Assembly (NCBI GenBank): GCA_027623315.1
Contig: JAQBYD010000003.1
Location: forward strand, 88,538-152,537
Direction of reading: 5' to 3'
Source of the DNA: Verrucomicrobiota bacterium
GTDB taxonomy: Bacteria; Verrucomicrobiota; Kiritimatiellia; CAJWTS01
DNA length: 64,000 nt
Below are positions 40,077-50,599 of the stretch, in pieces. The position numbers and the translations under genes are program-made. Each line of letters starts with the position of its first letter. The stretch's first letter is position 1. Below the pieces are notes generated by a model. The model saw only the letters and a program-made list of their open reading frames with translations. It searched no databases and was not told the DNA's origin.

Positions 40077-43000
40077 ATGTCTTCCCACGAGGAGCGATTC
40101 TATCGCCGGGTGGATTGGACAGCATTCGGGACGGCGTCGACCGCCGCCCTGGTCGTCTATATCGCCACGCTGGCGCCAACCGTGACGCTCGAGGACTCGG
40201 GTGAACTTGCGGTCGCGGCGGACTATCTCGGCGTCCCCCACCCCCCGGGGTATCCGATCTGGACCCTGCTGGCCTGGATCTTCCAGGCGCTCACCGGCTT
40301 CGTCTCGTTTCGAGGCCATCCCAATCCCGCCTGGGGCGCGGCCCTCCTCTCCGCAGTAAGCGGCGCGGCGGCCGTCGGGGTCATTGCAATGCTCGCCTCA
40401 CGATCCGGCTCGGACCTCTTGCGCGCCGTTTCCCATCGCGCGAGCGAAACCAACGACGGCGCGTCCGGGACGCCCGGCGCTGACGCGCTGGCATGGTGCG
40501 CGGGCGTGGCGGCGGCCCTGCTCTTTGCCTTCAGCCCGGTGATGTGGTCGCAGTCCGTGATCGTAGAGGTCTACGCCTTGAACGCGCTCCTTCTCGCGCT
40601 CATTCTGCTCCTCTGCTACCAGTGGCTCTGGCGGCCCTCACCCCGGCTCTTGATGTGGACAGCGCTCCTCTTCGGTCTCGGGCTTACGAATTACCAGGTA
40701 CTGCTGCTCGTCGGGTTAACGCTGCTGGCCGTCGTGATGGTGCGCGATCTCGCATTGTTCCGTGATCTTGCGATCGCGGGCCTGGTCTACGTGCTCTTTA
40801 TCGGCGCACTTAAGCTGGCCAGCCTGCCTTCCCTGCAAGGCTTTCCCAAGCACGGGCTCGGGAGCGGCCCGATGTCGCTGCCAGACTGGGGCGTCCTCGC
40901 GGCCCTCTGCGCCGCGGCCGCCGCCGCAGCGCACATGACGACGGGGCCACGAAACGTGCGGCGGGTTGGCCTGCTGCTGTTTGCGATCAGCGGCGTAACC
41001 GTCATCACCCTTCTGTTCCGTATCCCGGGGGCCGGAGCGGAGCTGAGCCCAACCGCCCAAACTGTCGATCCCCATAGCTGGCGGGTGCCCGGCACCATCT
41101 TTGCGGCGGGACTGCTGGCACTGCTCTCGATTTCCACATGCAACCCACGCACACGCGCCACGGCATGGGCCGTGATCCCGGCGCTGCTCGTGGTTGCGGT
41201 ATGCACGTACAAGGGCGTCATGCACGGCCTGGTGCACCCGACCTCGCCATGGTTCTGGTTCTACGTCGCGCTGGACGTGATGCTCCTCGTGCTGTTCTAC
41301 CACACGCTGCCGCGCGGGCGCACCGTGGCGCCGGCGATCCTGATGGCGCAGGTTGGAGTCTCGTTCTATCTCCTGATGCCGATGGTTTCCGAGATCAGCA
41401 ATCCGCCCATGAACTGGGGATACCCCCTGACATGGGAAGGCTTCAAGCACGCGATTACCCGGTCGCAGTACGAAGCGATCGCGTTCGATATCAACAACAT
41501 CTTCACCGCGAAGTACCTCGATCAGATGGGAGTCTACGTCTCCGACCTGCGACGCCAGTTCACCTTCGTGCTGATTCCACTTGGGTTGCTCCCCCTTACC
41601 GCATGGGAGCTCAAGCTGGGGCGGCGATCCCTGAACATGATGCACTGCGCAGTCATGCTCGCCCTGCTGGGAGGCTGCGTCGCCGTCGTGGATCGCCTGG
41701 CCTTCGCGGGGCAGGATCCAGGCATCACCACCGGCGTATATCGCTCGATCGTGGCGGGGCTTCTGCTGCTCGCGTCGGTCGGCGTCGCGGTTAGCGTGGT
41801 GCACTTCGTCAGCCGGTATGTGTCGGTCGTGCGCGACGCGAAGTCGCCCGATCTCTCGGTGCGCGTAACGGCCGGCGTCATCCTCCTCGGCTTACTCGGC
41901 CTCTTCGGAGGCTACGCCTATCTCGTGGCGCGCAAACTGTTCACTGCCCAACCCGCCGTGATACCGGCACACGGAATTTTTCTCGGAGCCCTGATCGTGG
42001 TGCCCCCGCTCGCCCTGATCGGCACGGCCGCGCTGATGATGTCCGGATCACGCCTGCGCTCCCGCCTGGATGCGTCCTCGCACAACTGGTTCCTCTCGAT
42101 CCTGATCGGCTTCGCCGTCATGAGCATGCTCCTGGTGGCACTCGCGAACCTCAAGGGCGACTTGCAGGACACATTTATTCAACGCGTGAAATTCATCTCC
42201 TCGCACGCCTTCTACGCACTGTGGATCGCCTACGGGATCGCGCTGCTGCTCGACACGCTCGTCCGCGTGTTTCGAATCCCGCCTGCGCCCGCCTGGGTCG
42301 CCGCGGGTGTCGCCCTGCTGCTACCGCTGGTCCCGATTCACGAAAACCAACATAACGCGGGCCTGCTGCGCGAGATGGGCGGCGCGGAACAAAACGGGCA
42401 CACCTTCGGATGGCAGTTTGGTTACTACGCGCTGGTTGGCGCACCGGGGATCATCGAAGAGAACCCCAGCGAGGCGGAGCCACTGCCCAATCCGGAGTAT
42501 CCGCCCGCGATGGAACCGGATGCGGTCTTCTACGGCGGTACCGACCCCGGTCGATTCGTGCCAACCTACATGATCTACTCGGCGCACGTGCGGCCGGACG
42601 TCTTCTTGATCACCCAGAACGCCTTGTCCGACCACACCTACATGAGCGTCATGCGAGACCTGTACGGCGAGGACCTCTGGATCCCCAGCAGGCAGGACAC
42701 CACGCGCGCTTTCTCGGAGTACATCCAGGCAGCGGCACGGCAAAAGGGCGGCGGCCGCTTGAGCTACTCCGGCGAGCGCGTCAGCATCCGCGGGGCGGCG
42801 GAAGTCATGAAGGTCAACGCCATCCTCGCGGAGCGCATCTTCGAGCGTAACCGCTTCCGGCATACGTTCTATCTCGAGGAAAGTTTTCCGCTGGCCTGGA
42901 TGGACCCCTACCTGGTGCCTCACGGACTGATCCTGAAGATTCACGACACACCGCTCGAAGCCTTGCCGGGGGCCTCGGTGCGCGATGACCTCGATTTCTG

Positions 43001-43886
43001 GGACTGGTACACGCGACGGCTGTGCCGCGACCGGCGATTTCTTCGCGACATCGTCGCGCGCAAGAGCTTCTCGAAGCTTCGAACCTCCATCGCGCGCGTC
43101 TACGCGTCGCGAAAACTGGAGGACTCGTCGGACACGGCGTACCGCGAGGCGCTCATGCTGTACCCCGCCAACCCCGAAGCCACGATGCGCTACATCCAGA
43201 ACATTCTCATCCCCAAACAGCGGCTCGCGGATACACGCCGACTGCTGGAGCGGTTTGGTGAGTGGGATCCAAACAACGCCGGGCTGAACGGGTTGCTGAA
43301 CGACGTGACGCGCGCGGAGCGCGCGCGTCAACAGGCCACCACCTCGTCCGCACCGCGCACCGACAACGAAACGAGCGTCCAGGAGCTGATCCGCCTGTCG
43401 CGCGAGCTCCAGGAGAGCGGCCACACCAATGCCGCCCAGAAGGTGCTTCGCGAATTCCTGCGCAGCATCGCGCGCGAGCCCGCGGTGGCGTTTGAGCTCG
43501 GCAAACAGTTCCACGATGCCGGCAACACCCGGGCCATGCATGAGGTCTTCAGGATCTACCTCGCGCTTACCAACAGGCCCGTTCCAGCAGACCACCTCAA
43601 GCAGATGATCCAGCTCTACCGCGACGACAACCAACTCGAGCCGATTATTGATGTCCTGCAGCGACATCTTCAGCAGACACCGCACGATGTGGACGCGCGC
43701 ATCAACCTCGCCGTCCTGCAGATCATCTTCAAGCGCTACGACGATGCAGTTCGCCACCTCAAGGAAGCCATCCGCATCGGCGGCGGCTCCGCACGAGAGA
43801 AGATGCGGAAGGACCCGCGCCTCGCCCCGGTCTTCAAAGACGAGCGCTTCAAGCCCCTGCTGGATAGCACTGCCGCAACGCCATAA
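40077..43886 (+). CDS. Giant GT-C glycosyltransferase, DUF2723/GT117 family, with TPR tail (copy 1)
   Basis: 1269 residues. The N-terminal half is a multi-span membrane domain with the family signature TLEDSGELAVAADYLGVPHP (acidic DSGEL at 40-44, in the first extracytoplasmic loop), and many further helices to about residue 780. A soluble region follows with AVFYGGTDPGRFVPTYMIYS, then TPR-like helices to the C-terminus. Human TMEM260, a protein O-mannosyltransferase, belongs to this family, so lipid-linked sugar transfer to exported proteins is the likely role; the acceptor is unknown. The frame is open upstream to 39918 inside the UbiA gene, but ATG 40077 restores normal spacing. Paralogue follows at 44040. 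Confidence 0.88.
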   Translation: MSSHEERFYRRVDWTAFGTASTAALVVYIATLAPTVTLEDSGELAVAADYLGVPHPPGYPIWTLLAWIFQALTGFVSFRGHPNPAWGAALLSAVSGAAAVGVIAMLASRSGSDLLRAVSHRASETNDGASGTPGADALAWCAGVAAALLFAFSPVMWSQSVIVEVYALNALLLALILLLCYQWLWRPSPRLLMWTALLFGLGLTNYQVLLLVGLTLLAVVMVRDLALFRDLAIAGLVYVLFIGALKLASLPSLQGFPKHGLGSGPMSLPDWGVLAALCAAAAAAAHMTTGPRNVRRVGLLLFAISGVTVITLLFRIPGAGAELSPTAQTVDPHSWRVPGTIFAAGLLALLSISTCNPRTRATAWAVIPALLVVAVCTYKGVMHGLVHPTSPWFWFYVALDVMLLVLFYHTLPRGRTVAPAILMAQVGVSFYLLMPMVSEISNPPMNWGYPLTWEGFKHAITRSQYEAIAFDINNIFTAKYLDQMGVYVSDLRRQFTFVLIPLGLLPLTAWELKLGRRSLNMMHCAVMLALLGGCVAVVDRLAFAGQDPGITTGVYRSIVAGLLLLASVGVAVSVVHFVSRYVSVVRDAKSPDLSVRVTAGVILLGLLGLFGGYAYLVARKLFTAQPAVIPAHGIFLGALIVVPPLALIGTAALMMSGSRLRSRLDASSHNWFLSILIGFAVMSMLLVALANLKGDLQDTFIQRVKFISSHAFYALWIAYGIALLLDTLVRVFRIPPAPAWVAAGVALLLPLVPIHENQHNAGLLREMGGAEQNGHTFGWQFGYYALVGAPGIIEENPSEAEPLPNPEYPPAMEPDAVFYGGTDPGRFVPTYMIYSAHVRPDVFLITQNALSDHTYMSVMRDLYGEDLWIPSRQDTTRAFSEYIQAAARQKGGGRLSYSGERVSIRGAAEVMKVNAILAERIFERNRFRHTFYLEESFPLAWMDPYLVPHGLILKIHDTPLEALPGASVRDDLDFWDWYTRRLCRDRRFLRDIVARKSFSKLRTSIARVYASRKLEDSSDTAYREALMLYPANPEATMRYIQNILIPKQRLADTRRLLERFGEWDPNNAGLNGLLNDVTRAERARQQATTSSAPRTDNETSVQELIRLSRELQESGHTNAAQKVLREFLRSIAREPAVAFELGKQFHDAGNTRAMHEVFRIYLALTNRPVPADHLKQMIQLYRDDNQLEPIIDVLQRHLQQTPHDVDARINLAVLQIIFKRYDDAVRHLKEAIRIGGGSAREKMRKDPRLAPVFKDERFKPLLDSTAATP

Positions 43887-44039
43887 TCGGGACCAACGAC
43901 GGAAGAGATCCGAGCCCAGGTCCGGCGTCGCCACGCACGCCGGCACCGACTCGCGGCTTGACACGCCGGGCGGCAAAAGCAACCATGCGCGTCCGACTCG
44001 CGGAGGGGCAGCGGTCGTCGGAACGACTTGAGATTTTCA

Positions 44040-47000
44040 ATGCCAGACTCTTTAGACGATCCATCGGACCTTCTGGGCTCCGATTCGGGGCCATTCTACC
44101 GCCGAATCGACTGGGCCGCGTTCTGGACGGCCACGATCGTATCGTTCGGCGTCTATTTCTACACCCTCGCGCCCACACTCACCCTCGAGGACTCTGGCGA
44201 ACTTGCCGTCGCCGGTGACTACATGGGCGTGCCCCACCCCCCGGGCTACCCAATCTGGTCCCTGATATCCTGGTTCTTCACGCGGGTCTTCTCGTTCGTT
44301 CCGTATCGCGGCCAACCCAACCCGGCCTGGTCCATCGGACTCGTTTCGGCGGTCTTCGGCGGACTCGCCACCGGCGTCTCGGCCATGCTGATCTGCCGGT
44401 CGGGATCGGACATGCTTACGGCCACGCTGCGCTGGCGAGACGGCCATGAAGACAACGACACCGCAATAAACACCGCGGAGCAGCCGGTAAGCGTGAACGC
44501 GATCTGCTTCGTGGGGTCGGTCGTTGCCAGCCTGCTCTTTGCCTTCAGCCCCGTCATGTGGTCCCAGGCCGTCATCGTGGAGGTCTATTCGCTGAACGCC
44601 TTCTTCCTGATGGCCATCCTGCTGCTGAGTTATCAATGGATGTGCCGTCCCTCCAGCAAACTCCTCTATGCGACCGGTTTTCTGTTCGGGCTGGGCCTTA
44701 CCAACTACCAGGTATTGCTGCTGGCCGCCCTGACCCTGCTGGTCGTGATCGCGCTGAAGGACCTGAACCTGTTTCGTGACTTTGCGATCACCGGGATCGC
44801 CTTCACGATCTGCATTGGAATCATGAAGATCGCCAGCGAGGGCGCGACGCTGGGATTCGAGCAGCACACCGCCGCGACCCTTCCGCTCGATGACAAGGAC
44901 TTCATGACGATCGTTGGATTACTCACGGTGATGGCCTTTGCCGCCATGCTCGCGATCAAGCGAGGTGTCGGCCCCGCGGCACCCGTTGCGATATTTGCCG
45001 TGCTGGGCATCATCACGCTGGTCATGCTCGTCAAAATCGACAAGCCTCCGGCGTACAATCCGGCGCCGGGCCAACAGGTCGAGGAGTATCGCTGGTTGAT
45101 CAAGGGGGCCGTATTTGTGGGGCTCCTGATCCTGATGCTGGTGCTCGCGGTCACGACGCCGCGAGGCGGCATCGCGGCGTTGATCTATATTGCGATCGCC
45201 GTAGCGCTCGCGGTTCTTCTTCGCAAGGGCGTACTCGAGAGCCTGGTCCATCCCACCTCCGCCTGGTTCTGGACCTGGGTCACGCTCAACTTTGTCCTGT
45301 TAACCGTCGCCTACCACTTTCTCCCGCATGGCCCCGTCGTGGCGCTGACCATCCTCGCCGCACAATTTGGCGTGGGCTTCTACATCTATATGCCAATCGT
45401 GTCCGACGGCAGCAACCCGCCCATGAACTGGGGCTACCCGCTCACATGGGAAGGGTTTAAGCACGCGCTGACGCGCGGACAGTACGAGCAGATTGCCCCT
45501 TCCGACGTCTTCTCGTGGAAATATATCGAGCAGGTTGGGGTCTATCTCTCGGACTTGCGCCGCCAGTTCACCCTCATCTGCGCACCCCTCGGATTCCTTC
45601 CGTTCGCCGCGTGGGGCTGGCGACGAGGCAATCGGCGTCTTCCGATCCTGCTGATCGGCCTGGCCCTGACCGCGATCGCGATTGGCCTCGTGGCGATGGA
45701 CTACGTGATCGGCGGCGAAGGATCCAGCGTGGCGATCACCAAGTTGTACCGCGGGCTCTTCTTTCTCGTGCTGATTCTGTCCGGCATCGGGCTGGTGCTT
45801 TACCTCCTCTCCGTGCTCAAAGAGTACTGGTTCCGCGTCACCGGTCGAACCCCCTCCACGGCGTCGGAGATCGTCGTGTCGGCGCTGATCCTTCTGGCCG
45901 CCTTAGTGCCCTATCTCATCATCGCGTATATGCTCGGCAAAAAGCTCTTCGATCCGGAACAGGAACTCAGACTGGCGCAGAGCTTCGGAATCATCCTCCT
46001 GATTGTGGGCCCCCCGACACTCGTCGGCGCCGCGATCGCGATCATGAAGTTTTTTCCGGGATTGCGGCCGGACGCCGACGTCCCATCGCAGAAGTGGATT
46101 CTCGCCACCTTGATCGGATTCATGACGATGAGCCTTCTACTCATCTCGCTGGCGAACCTGAAGGGCGACCTGCAGGACACCTTTATTCAGCGTGTGAAGT
46201 TCATCTCCTCGCATGGATTCTACGTCCTGTGGATGGGCTACGGACTCATCTTCGGTCTCGGCTACCTCCAGCGATACGTGCGCCAGGGGCCCGCCGTGTA
46301 CTGGTGCGCCATGGGTGCCGTCCTGCTGCTCCCGCTGCTCCCGCTCCAGCAGAACGCAATGAACGAACGGCTCGTCTCGGAGATGGGCGGGTCCGAGCAG
46401 AACATGCACGACTTTGGCTGGCAGTTCGGCAACTACCAGCTGCGCGGCGCCGAGTCGATCATCGAGGAACTGGACCCGGACGAAGAACCGCTCCCGAACC
46501 CGGAGTTCCCGCGCGAGATGGGGCGTAACGCCGTCTTCTATGGCGGCACGGATCCGGGCCGCTTCGTTCCCACGTACATGATCTACTCCGCACACGTTCG
46601 CCCGGATGTCTACCTGATCACGCAGAACGCTCTCGCCGACAACACCTTTATGAGCGTGACGCGCGACCTGTACGGGGATGATATCTGGATACCGTCGGCC
46701 AAGGATAACGCCTCCGCATTTACGAGGTACGTGGATGACGTACGCAGCGGCCGTAGCCAGCCGAATGCCGCGCTGCAGATCAAGGACGGTAAGGTCAGCG
46801 TGCACGGCGTCGCCGGCGTGATGCTGATCAACGGCATTCTTGCCGAGATGATCTACGATCATAACATCTTCCGTCACAACTTCTACGTCGAGGAGAGCTA
46901 CGTCATCGACTGGATGTATCCCTACTTGATCCCACACGGGCTCATCATGCAAATCGCGCCGGGGAAGATGCCACAGCTCCAGCCCGAGATGATTCGCCGC

Positions 47001-47942
47001 GACATGATGTTCTGGGACTGGTACGCGCGACGCCTGACGTCCAACATCAAGTTCACGCGCGATGTCGTGGCGCGAAAATCCTTCTCCAAACTGCGCAGTG
47101 CGATCGCCGGGCTCTACGTGCATCGCCAGCTCTTCGCCGAGGCCGAGTTCGCCTTTACCGACGCCCTGATGCTTTACCCGGCGAGCCCGGAAGCCAACTT
47201 CAGACTCGCGGGCGACGTCTACCTGCGCACCGGACGATTCGAGAACGCCCGCGATACGATGCTCAGGTTCAAGACACTCGATCCGAACAATTCGCGTGTT
47301 CAGCCCTTCATCAACCAGGTCAATGATGCGGAGTTCACGCAGAATCGAATCGTCGAGCTTCAGAATATACTCCAGAAGGGCACATCAGATCCGACCCTCG
47401 TACTCGAACTGATGGACCTGTTTCTGAAAGTCGGACAACGTCAGCGCATGGTCTCGCTCGCGCAGAACCTGATGCAGAACACGAGCATCCCGCCGGACAT
47501 CGCCTTCAAGATTGCGCAGAAGTTTGAAGCCGTTAAGATGTGCACGGAAATGGATGGCGCGCTACAGCTCACCCTCGAGCGATCGCAGGGCAAGATGCCG
47601 GCCCAGAACCTGCTCGTCATGGCGCAGATGTACGCAAACTGCCGCCTGATGGATCGTGCCGTGCAGATTCTCGAATCCTATGTGGCGGCCCGGCCGGATG
47701 ACTACCAGGTGCGCATCCACCTCGCCGCCGCCTACTTCACCATGCAGCAGCGGGCGAAATGTCTGGATCAACTTACCGTTGCGGTCGCCGCCGGCGGCAA
47801 TCATGCGCGTCAGCTCATCCAGGCCGATCCGCGCATGAAGGGCTTGCAGTCAGACCCGAAGTTTCAAAAACTGATCCAGATCCTCCCCGGCACCCCCAGT
47901 CCGTTCACCATTCCGGGTCAGTTCAACGTGCCCAACTCGTAG
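44040..47942 (+). CDS. Giant GT-C glycosyltransferase, DUF2723/GT117 family, with TPR tail (copy 2)
   Basis: 1300 residues, collinear with the preceding gene: DSGEL at 51-55, shared blocks such as NPPMNWGYPLTWEGFKHA, LANLKGDLQDTFIQRVKFIS and YGGTDPGRFVPTYMIYSAHV, and a TPR-like C-terminal third. The two therefore arose by tandem duplication and have since diverged, most in the middle helices and TPR tail. The ATG at 44040 is preferred; a TTG at 44028 would add four residues. The 3' end overlaps rsmE tail-to-tail by 25 bp. Same predicted role in envelope or protein glycosylation, perhaps with a different donor or acceptor. Confidence 0.88.
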   Translation: MPDSLDDPSDLLGSDSGPFYRRIDWAAFWTATIVSFGVYFYTLAPTLTLEDSGELAVAGDYMGVPHPPGYPIWSLISWFFTRVFSFVPYRGQPNPAWSIGLVSAVFGGLATGVSAMLICRSGSDMLTATLRWRDGHEDNDTAINTAEQPVSVNAICFVGSVVASLLFAFSPVMWSQAVIVEVYSLNAFFLMAILLLSYQWMCRPSSKLLYATGFLFGLGLTNYQVLLLAALTLLVVIALKDLNLFRDFAITGIAFTICIGIMKIASEGATLGFEQHTAATLPLDDKDFMTIVGLLTVMAFAAMLAIKRGVGPAAPVAIFAVLGIITLVMLVKIDKPPAYNPAPGQQVEEYRWLIKGAVFVGLLILMLVLAVTTPRGGIAALIYIAIAVALAVLLRKGVLESLVHPTSAWFWTWVTLNFVLLTVAYHFLPHGPVVALTILAAQFGVGFYIYMPIVSDGSNPPMNWGYPLTWEGFKHALTRGQYEQIAPSDVFSWKYIEQVGVYLSDLRRQFTLICAPLGFLPFAAWGWRRGNRRLPILLIGLALTAIAIGLVAMDYVIGGEGSSVAITKLYRGLFFLVLILSGIGLVLYLLSVLKEYWFRVTGRTPSTASEIVVSALILLAALVPYLIIAYMLGKKLFDPEQELRLAQSFGIILLIVGPPTLVGAAIAIMKFFPGLRPDADVPSQKWILATLIGFMTMSLLLISLANLKGDLQDTFIQRVKFISSHGFYVLWMGYGLIFGLGYLQRYVRQGPAVYWCAMGAVLLLPLLPLQQNAMNERLVSEMGGSEQNMHDFGWQFGNYQLRGAESIIEELDPDEEPLPNPEFPREMGRNAVFYGGTDPGRFVPTYMIYSAHVRPDVYLITQNALADNTFMSVTRDLYGDDIWIPSAKDNASAFTRYVDDVRSGRSQPNAALQIKDGKVSVHGVAGVMLINGILAEMIYDHNIFRHNFYVEESYVIDWMYPYLIPHGLIMQIAPGKMPQLQPEMIRRDMMFWDWYARRLTSNIKFTRDVVARKSFSKLRSAIAGLYVHRQLFAEAEFAFTDALMLYPASPEANFRLAGDVYLRTGRFENARDTMLRFKTLDPNNSRVQPFINQVNDAEFTQNRIVELQNILQKGTSDPTLVLELMDLFLKVGQRQRMVSLAQNLMQNTSIPPDIAFKIAQKFEAVKMCTEMDGALQLTLERSQGKMPAQNLLVMAQMYANCRLMDRAVQILESYVAARPDDYQVRIHLAAAYFTMQQRAKCLDQLTVAVAAGGNHARQLIQADPRMKGLQSDPKFQKLIQILPGTPSPFTIPGQFNVPNS

Positions 47943-48676
47943 GCCAGCACGGATAACCCGTAGATCGCGGCCGTTTCAGAACGCAGGGTCAGCGCACCAA
48001 AGTCTACGGCGATGGCACCAAGCCCCAGCGCCTGCTTCGTCTCGCCGGCCGTGAAGTCTCCTTCGGGACCGATCAGCAAGATGACGCTATCGCACGGCCT
48101 CTCGCCGCGTTCGGTCATCACCTTACGCAGCGGCACGGCGCCGGCCTCCATAGAACCCAGCAACATGAGATCGCAGGCGCGCGCCTGCTCGCACCAGTCC
48201 GAGTATGCGACCGGAGCGTGAACCACGGGCGGCCACGCATTCCCACATTGCGTCGCCGCCTCCAGCGCAATGCGCTGCCAACGGCCGGCGCGCTCCACGG
48301 CCTGCTGCGCGTCCAGTCGCACCACGCATCGCTCCGAGCGCACCGGGTAAATCGCAGCCGTACCCAGTTCCGTGGCCTTCTGGATAATCAGCTCCATCTT
48401 CTGTGATTTTGGCATCGCCTGCACGAGAGAGATGATCGGGCCGCGCCGCTCGATCACGCGCTCGGACTCGATCTCCAGCGAGACGCCCTCGCGGCCCACG
48501 GACTGTACGCGCGCCTGCGCCTGCTTGCCCGCAGCGTCGAAGAGCTCGACCCGGTCCCCACATTGCACGCGAAGCACGTCGACGAGATGGCGCGCCTCGC
48601 GGCGCGAGATCCGCAGGGGAATCTTCACCCAGTGCTCCGATGGAAGAAAGAAGCGGTAGGGTCTCGACGTCGTCAT
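47918..48676 (-). CDS. rsmE: 16S rRNA m3U1498 methyltransferase
   Basis: SPOUT-class methyltransferase that modifies U1498 in 16S rRNA. The 252 residues have an N-terminal PUA-like domain (HLVDVLRVQCGDRVELFDAA) and a C-terminal trefoil-knot domain with MPKSQKMELIIQKATELGTA, IALEAATQCGNAWPPVV, LLIGPEGDFTAGE and LRSETAAIYGLSVL. All RsmE signature blocks are intact. It lies 43 nt after dnaJ and may be read from that operon. Confidence 0.96.
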   Translation of the reverse strand: MTTSRPYRFFLPSEHWVKIPLRISRREARHLVDVLRVQCGDRVELFDAAGKQAQARVQSVGREGVSLEIESERVIERRGPIISLVQAMPKSQKMELIIQKATELGTAAIYPVRSERCVVRLDAQQAVERAGRWQRIALEAATQCGNAWPPVVHAPVAYSDWCEQARACDLMLLGSMEAGAVPLRKVMTERGERPCDSVILLIGPEGDFTAGETKQALGLGAIAVDFGALTLRSETAAIYGLSVLAYELGTLN

Positions 48677-48719
48677 CGCAACGGTCCGGGATGCTGGCCG
48701 CGGTCCTTCCCTTCAGCGC

Positions 48720-49892
48720 CTAGTCATCCTCGCCCGTACGCCGCTCGAAAAAGCCTTCGGCAGACTTGCGGAACTTCCGGTGGTTCGGGTAGTTCGTCTC
48801 ATCAAGTTGCTCGCGCAACTCCTTCATCGCCCGCTTCTGCTTCATCGTGAGACGTGACGGCATCTCGACGCCGATACGCACATGCAAATCACCACGCGAA
48901 TGTCCGTTTACGGACGGAACCCCTTTGCCGCGCATGCGAAACACTTTGCCGTTCTCGGTTCCGGGTGCGAGCTTCAATCGGGCATACCCGTCCAACGTCG
49001 GGACCTCGACCTCTCCGCCGAGCACCGCCACATCGAACGGGACCGGCACTTCGAACAGCAGATCATCCTCCTCGCGATGAAAAATATCGTGAGGCATGAC
49101 CGTGATCACAACATACAGGTCGCCGCTCGCGCCGCCCCGAATCCCACTCTCGCCCTTGCCCGCAAGTCGCATGCGCGACCCCGTCCCAACGCCCTTCGGG
49201 ATCTTGAGGGTCATGCGCTTTCGCTTCTGTACGCGACCGGCGCCATGGCAAGTCCCGCACGGGTTGGCAATCATCTGCCCATCCCCGCCGCATACCGGAC
49301 AGGTCTGGCGCACCTGAAAAAACCCGCTCGCATTCACGACGACTCCGCGCCCGCCGCACTGCCGGCAGGTCTCAGGGCGGGCACCCCCCGATGCGCCGGA
49401 CCCCTCGCACGTCTCACAGCTGTCCATGATCGGCAGCGTAATCTCGCGCTCGGAGCCGAAGGCCGCTTCCTCGAACTCGATCTCGAGATCGAAGCGAAGA
49501 TCCGACCCTCGATTGTCCGGGCGCGAGGACCGGCGCCCGCCGCCGCCACCACCAAAGAACTCTTCGAAAATGCTACCTCTGTTTCCGAAGAGACTTCCAA
49601 GAATGTCCTGGATGTCCCCGGCGTGCGTGAAATCGCGCCGGACATCGAATCCGCCGGGACCGAACTTCACACCGTCATGCCCGAACTGATCATATTGGCG
49701 GCGCTTATCCTCGTCGCTCAGCACCTCGTAAGCTTCCGAGATTTCCTTGAAGCGCTCCTCCGCGGCCTGGTCCCCCTTGTTCTTGTCGGGGTGATACTTC
49801 ATCGCAAGCTTGCGGTAGGATTTCTTCAAATCCTCCGGGCTTACGCCGCGGCTGACACCCAGTGTCTCGTAATAGTCCGACTTGGTCGCCAC
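48720..49892 (-). CDS. dnaJ: Chaperone DnaJ
   Basis: Type I (group A) Hsp40 that loads substrates on DnaK. The 390 residues have the J domain with HPD at 34-36, a short Gly/Phe region, four zinc repeats CETCEGSG (159), CRQCGGRG (176), CPVCGGDG (198) and CGTCHGAG (212), and the C-terminal substrate-binding domain. The start is GTG at 49892 with GAGG 8 nt upstream, immediately after the grpE stop. dnaK itself is not in the window. Confidence 0.97.
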   Translation of the reverse strand: MATKSDYYETLGVSRGVSPEDLKKSYRKLAMKYHPDKNKGDQAAEERFKEISEAYEVLSDEDKRRQYDQFGHDGVKFGPGGFDVRRDFTHAGDIQDILGSLFGNRGSIFEEFFGGGGGGRRSSRPDNRGSDLRFDLEIEFEEAAFGSEREITLPIMDSCETCEGSGASGGARPETCRQCGGRGVVVNASGFFQVRQTCPVCGGDGQMIANPCGTCHGAGRVQKRKRMTLKIPKGVGTGSRMRLAGKGESGIRGGASGDLYVVITVMPHDIFHREEDDLLFEVPVPFDVAVLGGEVEVPTLDGYARLKLAPGTENGKVFRMRGKGVPSVNGHSRGDLHVRIGVEMPSRLTMKQKRAMKELREQLDETNYPNHRKFRKSAEGFFERRTGEDD

Positions 49893-49895
49893 GGG

Positions 49896-50519
49896 CTAAT
49901 CCTCGTCCTGGGCCGCTTGCCCGGCGTCGACTGCCGGGGCTTCGGGCGAACCGCTTGACACCACGACCTGCGCTGGGCGAAGCAATCGCTCGCCGGACTT
50001 GTAGCCACGGCGAACCTGGTTCACCACCTTGCCATCGGGCTGCTCGCCCGACGCGATTCGCGAAATGGCCTCGTGCAGGTTGTGGTCAAAGTCCTGCCCC
50101 TCGGCCTCGATAGGCGTCAGGCCGAACTTTTCGAGTGCCGCCGCGATCTGGTCTCCCACCAATTGGAAGCCCTGTACAATCTGGGTATCGGCATCGTGAT
50201 CTGCCGCGGCCTGTAGCGCCAACTCGAAATGATCCAGCACGGGCAGCAATTCGAGCAAGACATCGTCCGTCGCTCGACGCAACGTCTCGTGCCGCTCGCG
50301 CAGCGTTCGTTTACGAAAGTTATCGAAATCCGCCTGTAGCCGCAGCAAGCGCTCGGTAACGGCTCCGAGTTCGCCCTCGGCGCCCTCCGGCAGATCCCCG
50401 GAATCTTCCGCGCAAGCGTCCTGCGCGCTCGCGGAATCCGTGGCAACCTCGCCACCATCACTGGCCGGAGTCTCCTCGGTTTCGTCGTTCTCAATGACAC
50501 TGTCTTCAGTTTTCTTCAT
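49896..50519 (-). CDS. grpE: Nucleotide-exchange factor GrpE
   Basis: Exchange factor for DnaK. With ATG 50519 it has 207 residues: an acidic N-terminus (ENDETEETPASDGGEVATDS), a long coiled coil (LLRLQADFDNFRKRTLRERH) and the beta domain with GLTPIEAEGQDFDHNLHEAI and VVNQVRRGYKSGERLLRPAQ. The frame continues 13 codons upstream to a TTG, but a TATAGT box sits 6 nt before the ATG, which suggests a leaderless mRNA starting at the ATG. No CIRCE element is visible. Operon grpE-dnaJ. Confidence 0.95.
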   Translation of the reverse strand: MKKTEDSVIENDETEETPASDGGEVATDSASAQDACAEDSGDLPEGAEGELGAVTERLLRLQADFDNFRKRTLRERHETLRRATDDVLLELLPVLDHFELALQAAADHDADTQIVQGFQLVGDQIAAALEKFGLTPIEAEGQDFDHNLHEAISRIASGEQPDGKVVNQVRRGYKSGERLLRPAQVVVSSGSPEAPAVDAGQAAQDED

Positions 50520-50599
50520 GGTCGCACTATATTGGAACGGGATGCCGACAAAATCCAACAGATTCTTTTCGGGGGCCCATGAAGGGCCAAGAAAGGCAC

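Noticed and set aside
42321..43982. 553-codon minus-strand open frame within the first DUF2723 gene
   Set aside because: Shadow frame of a conserved membrane protein; no promoter or start signal.
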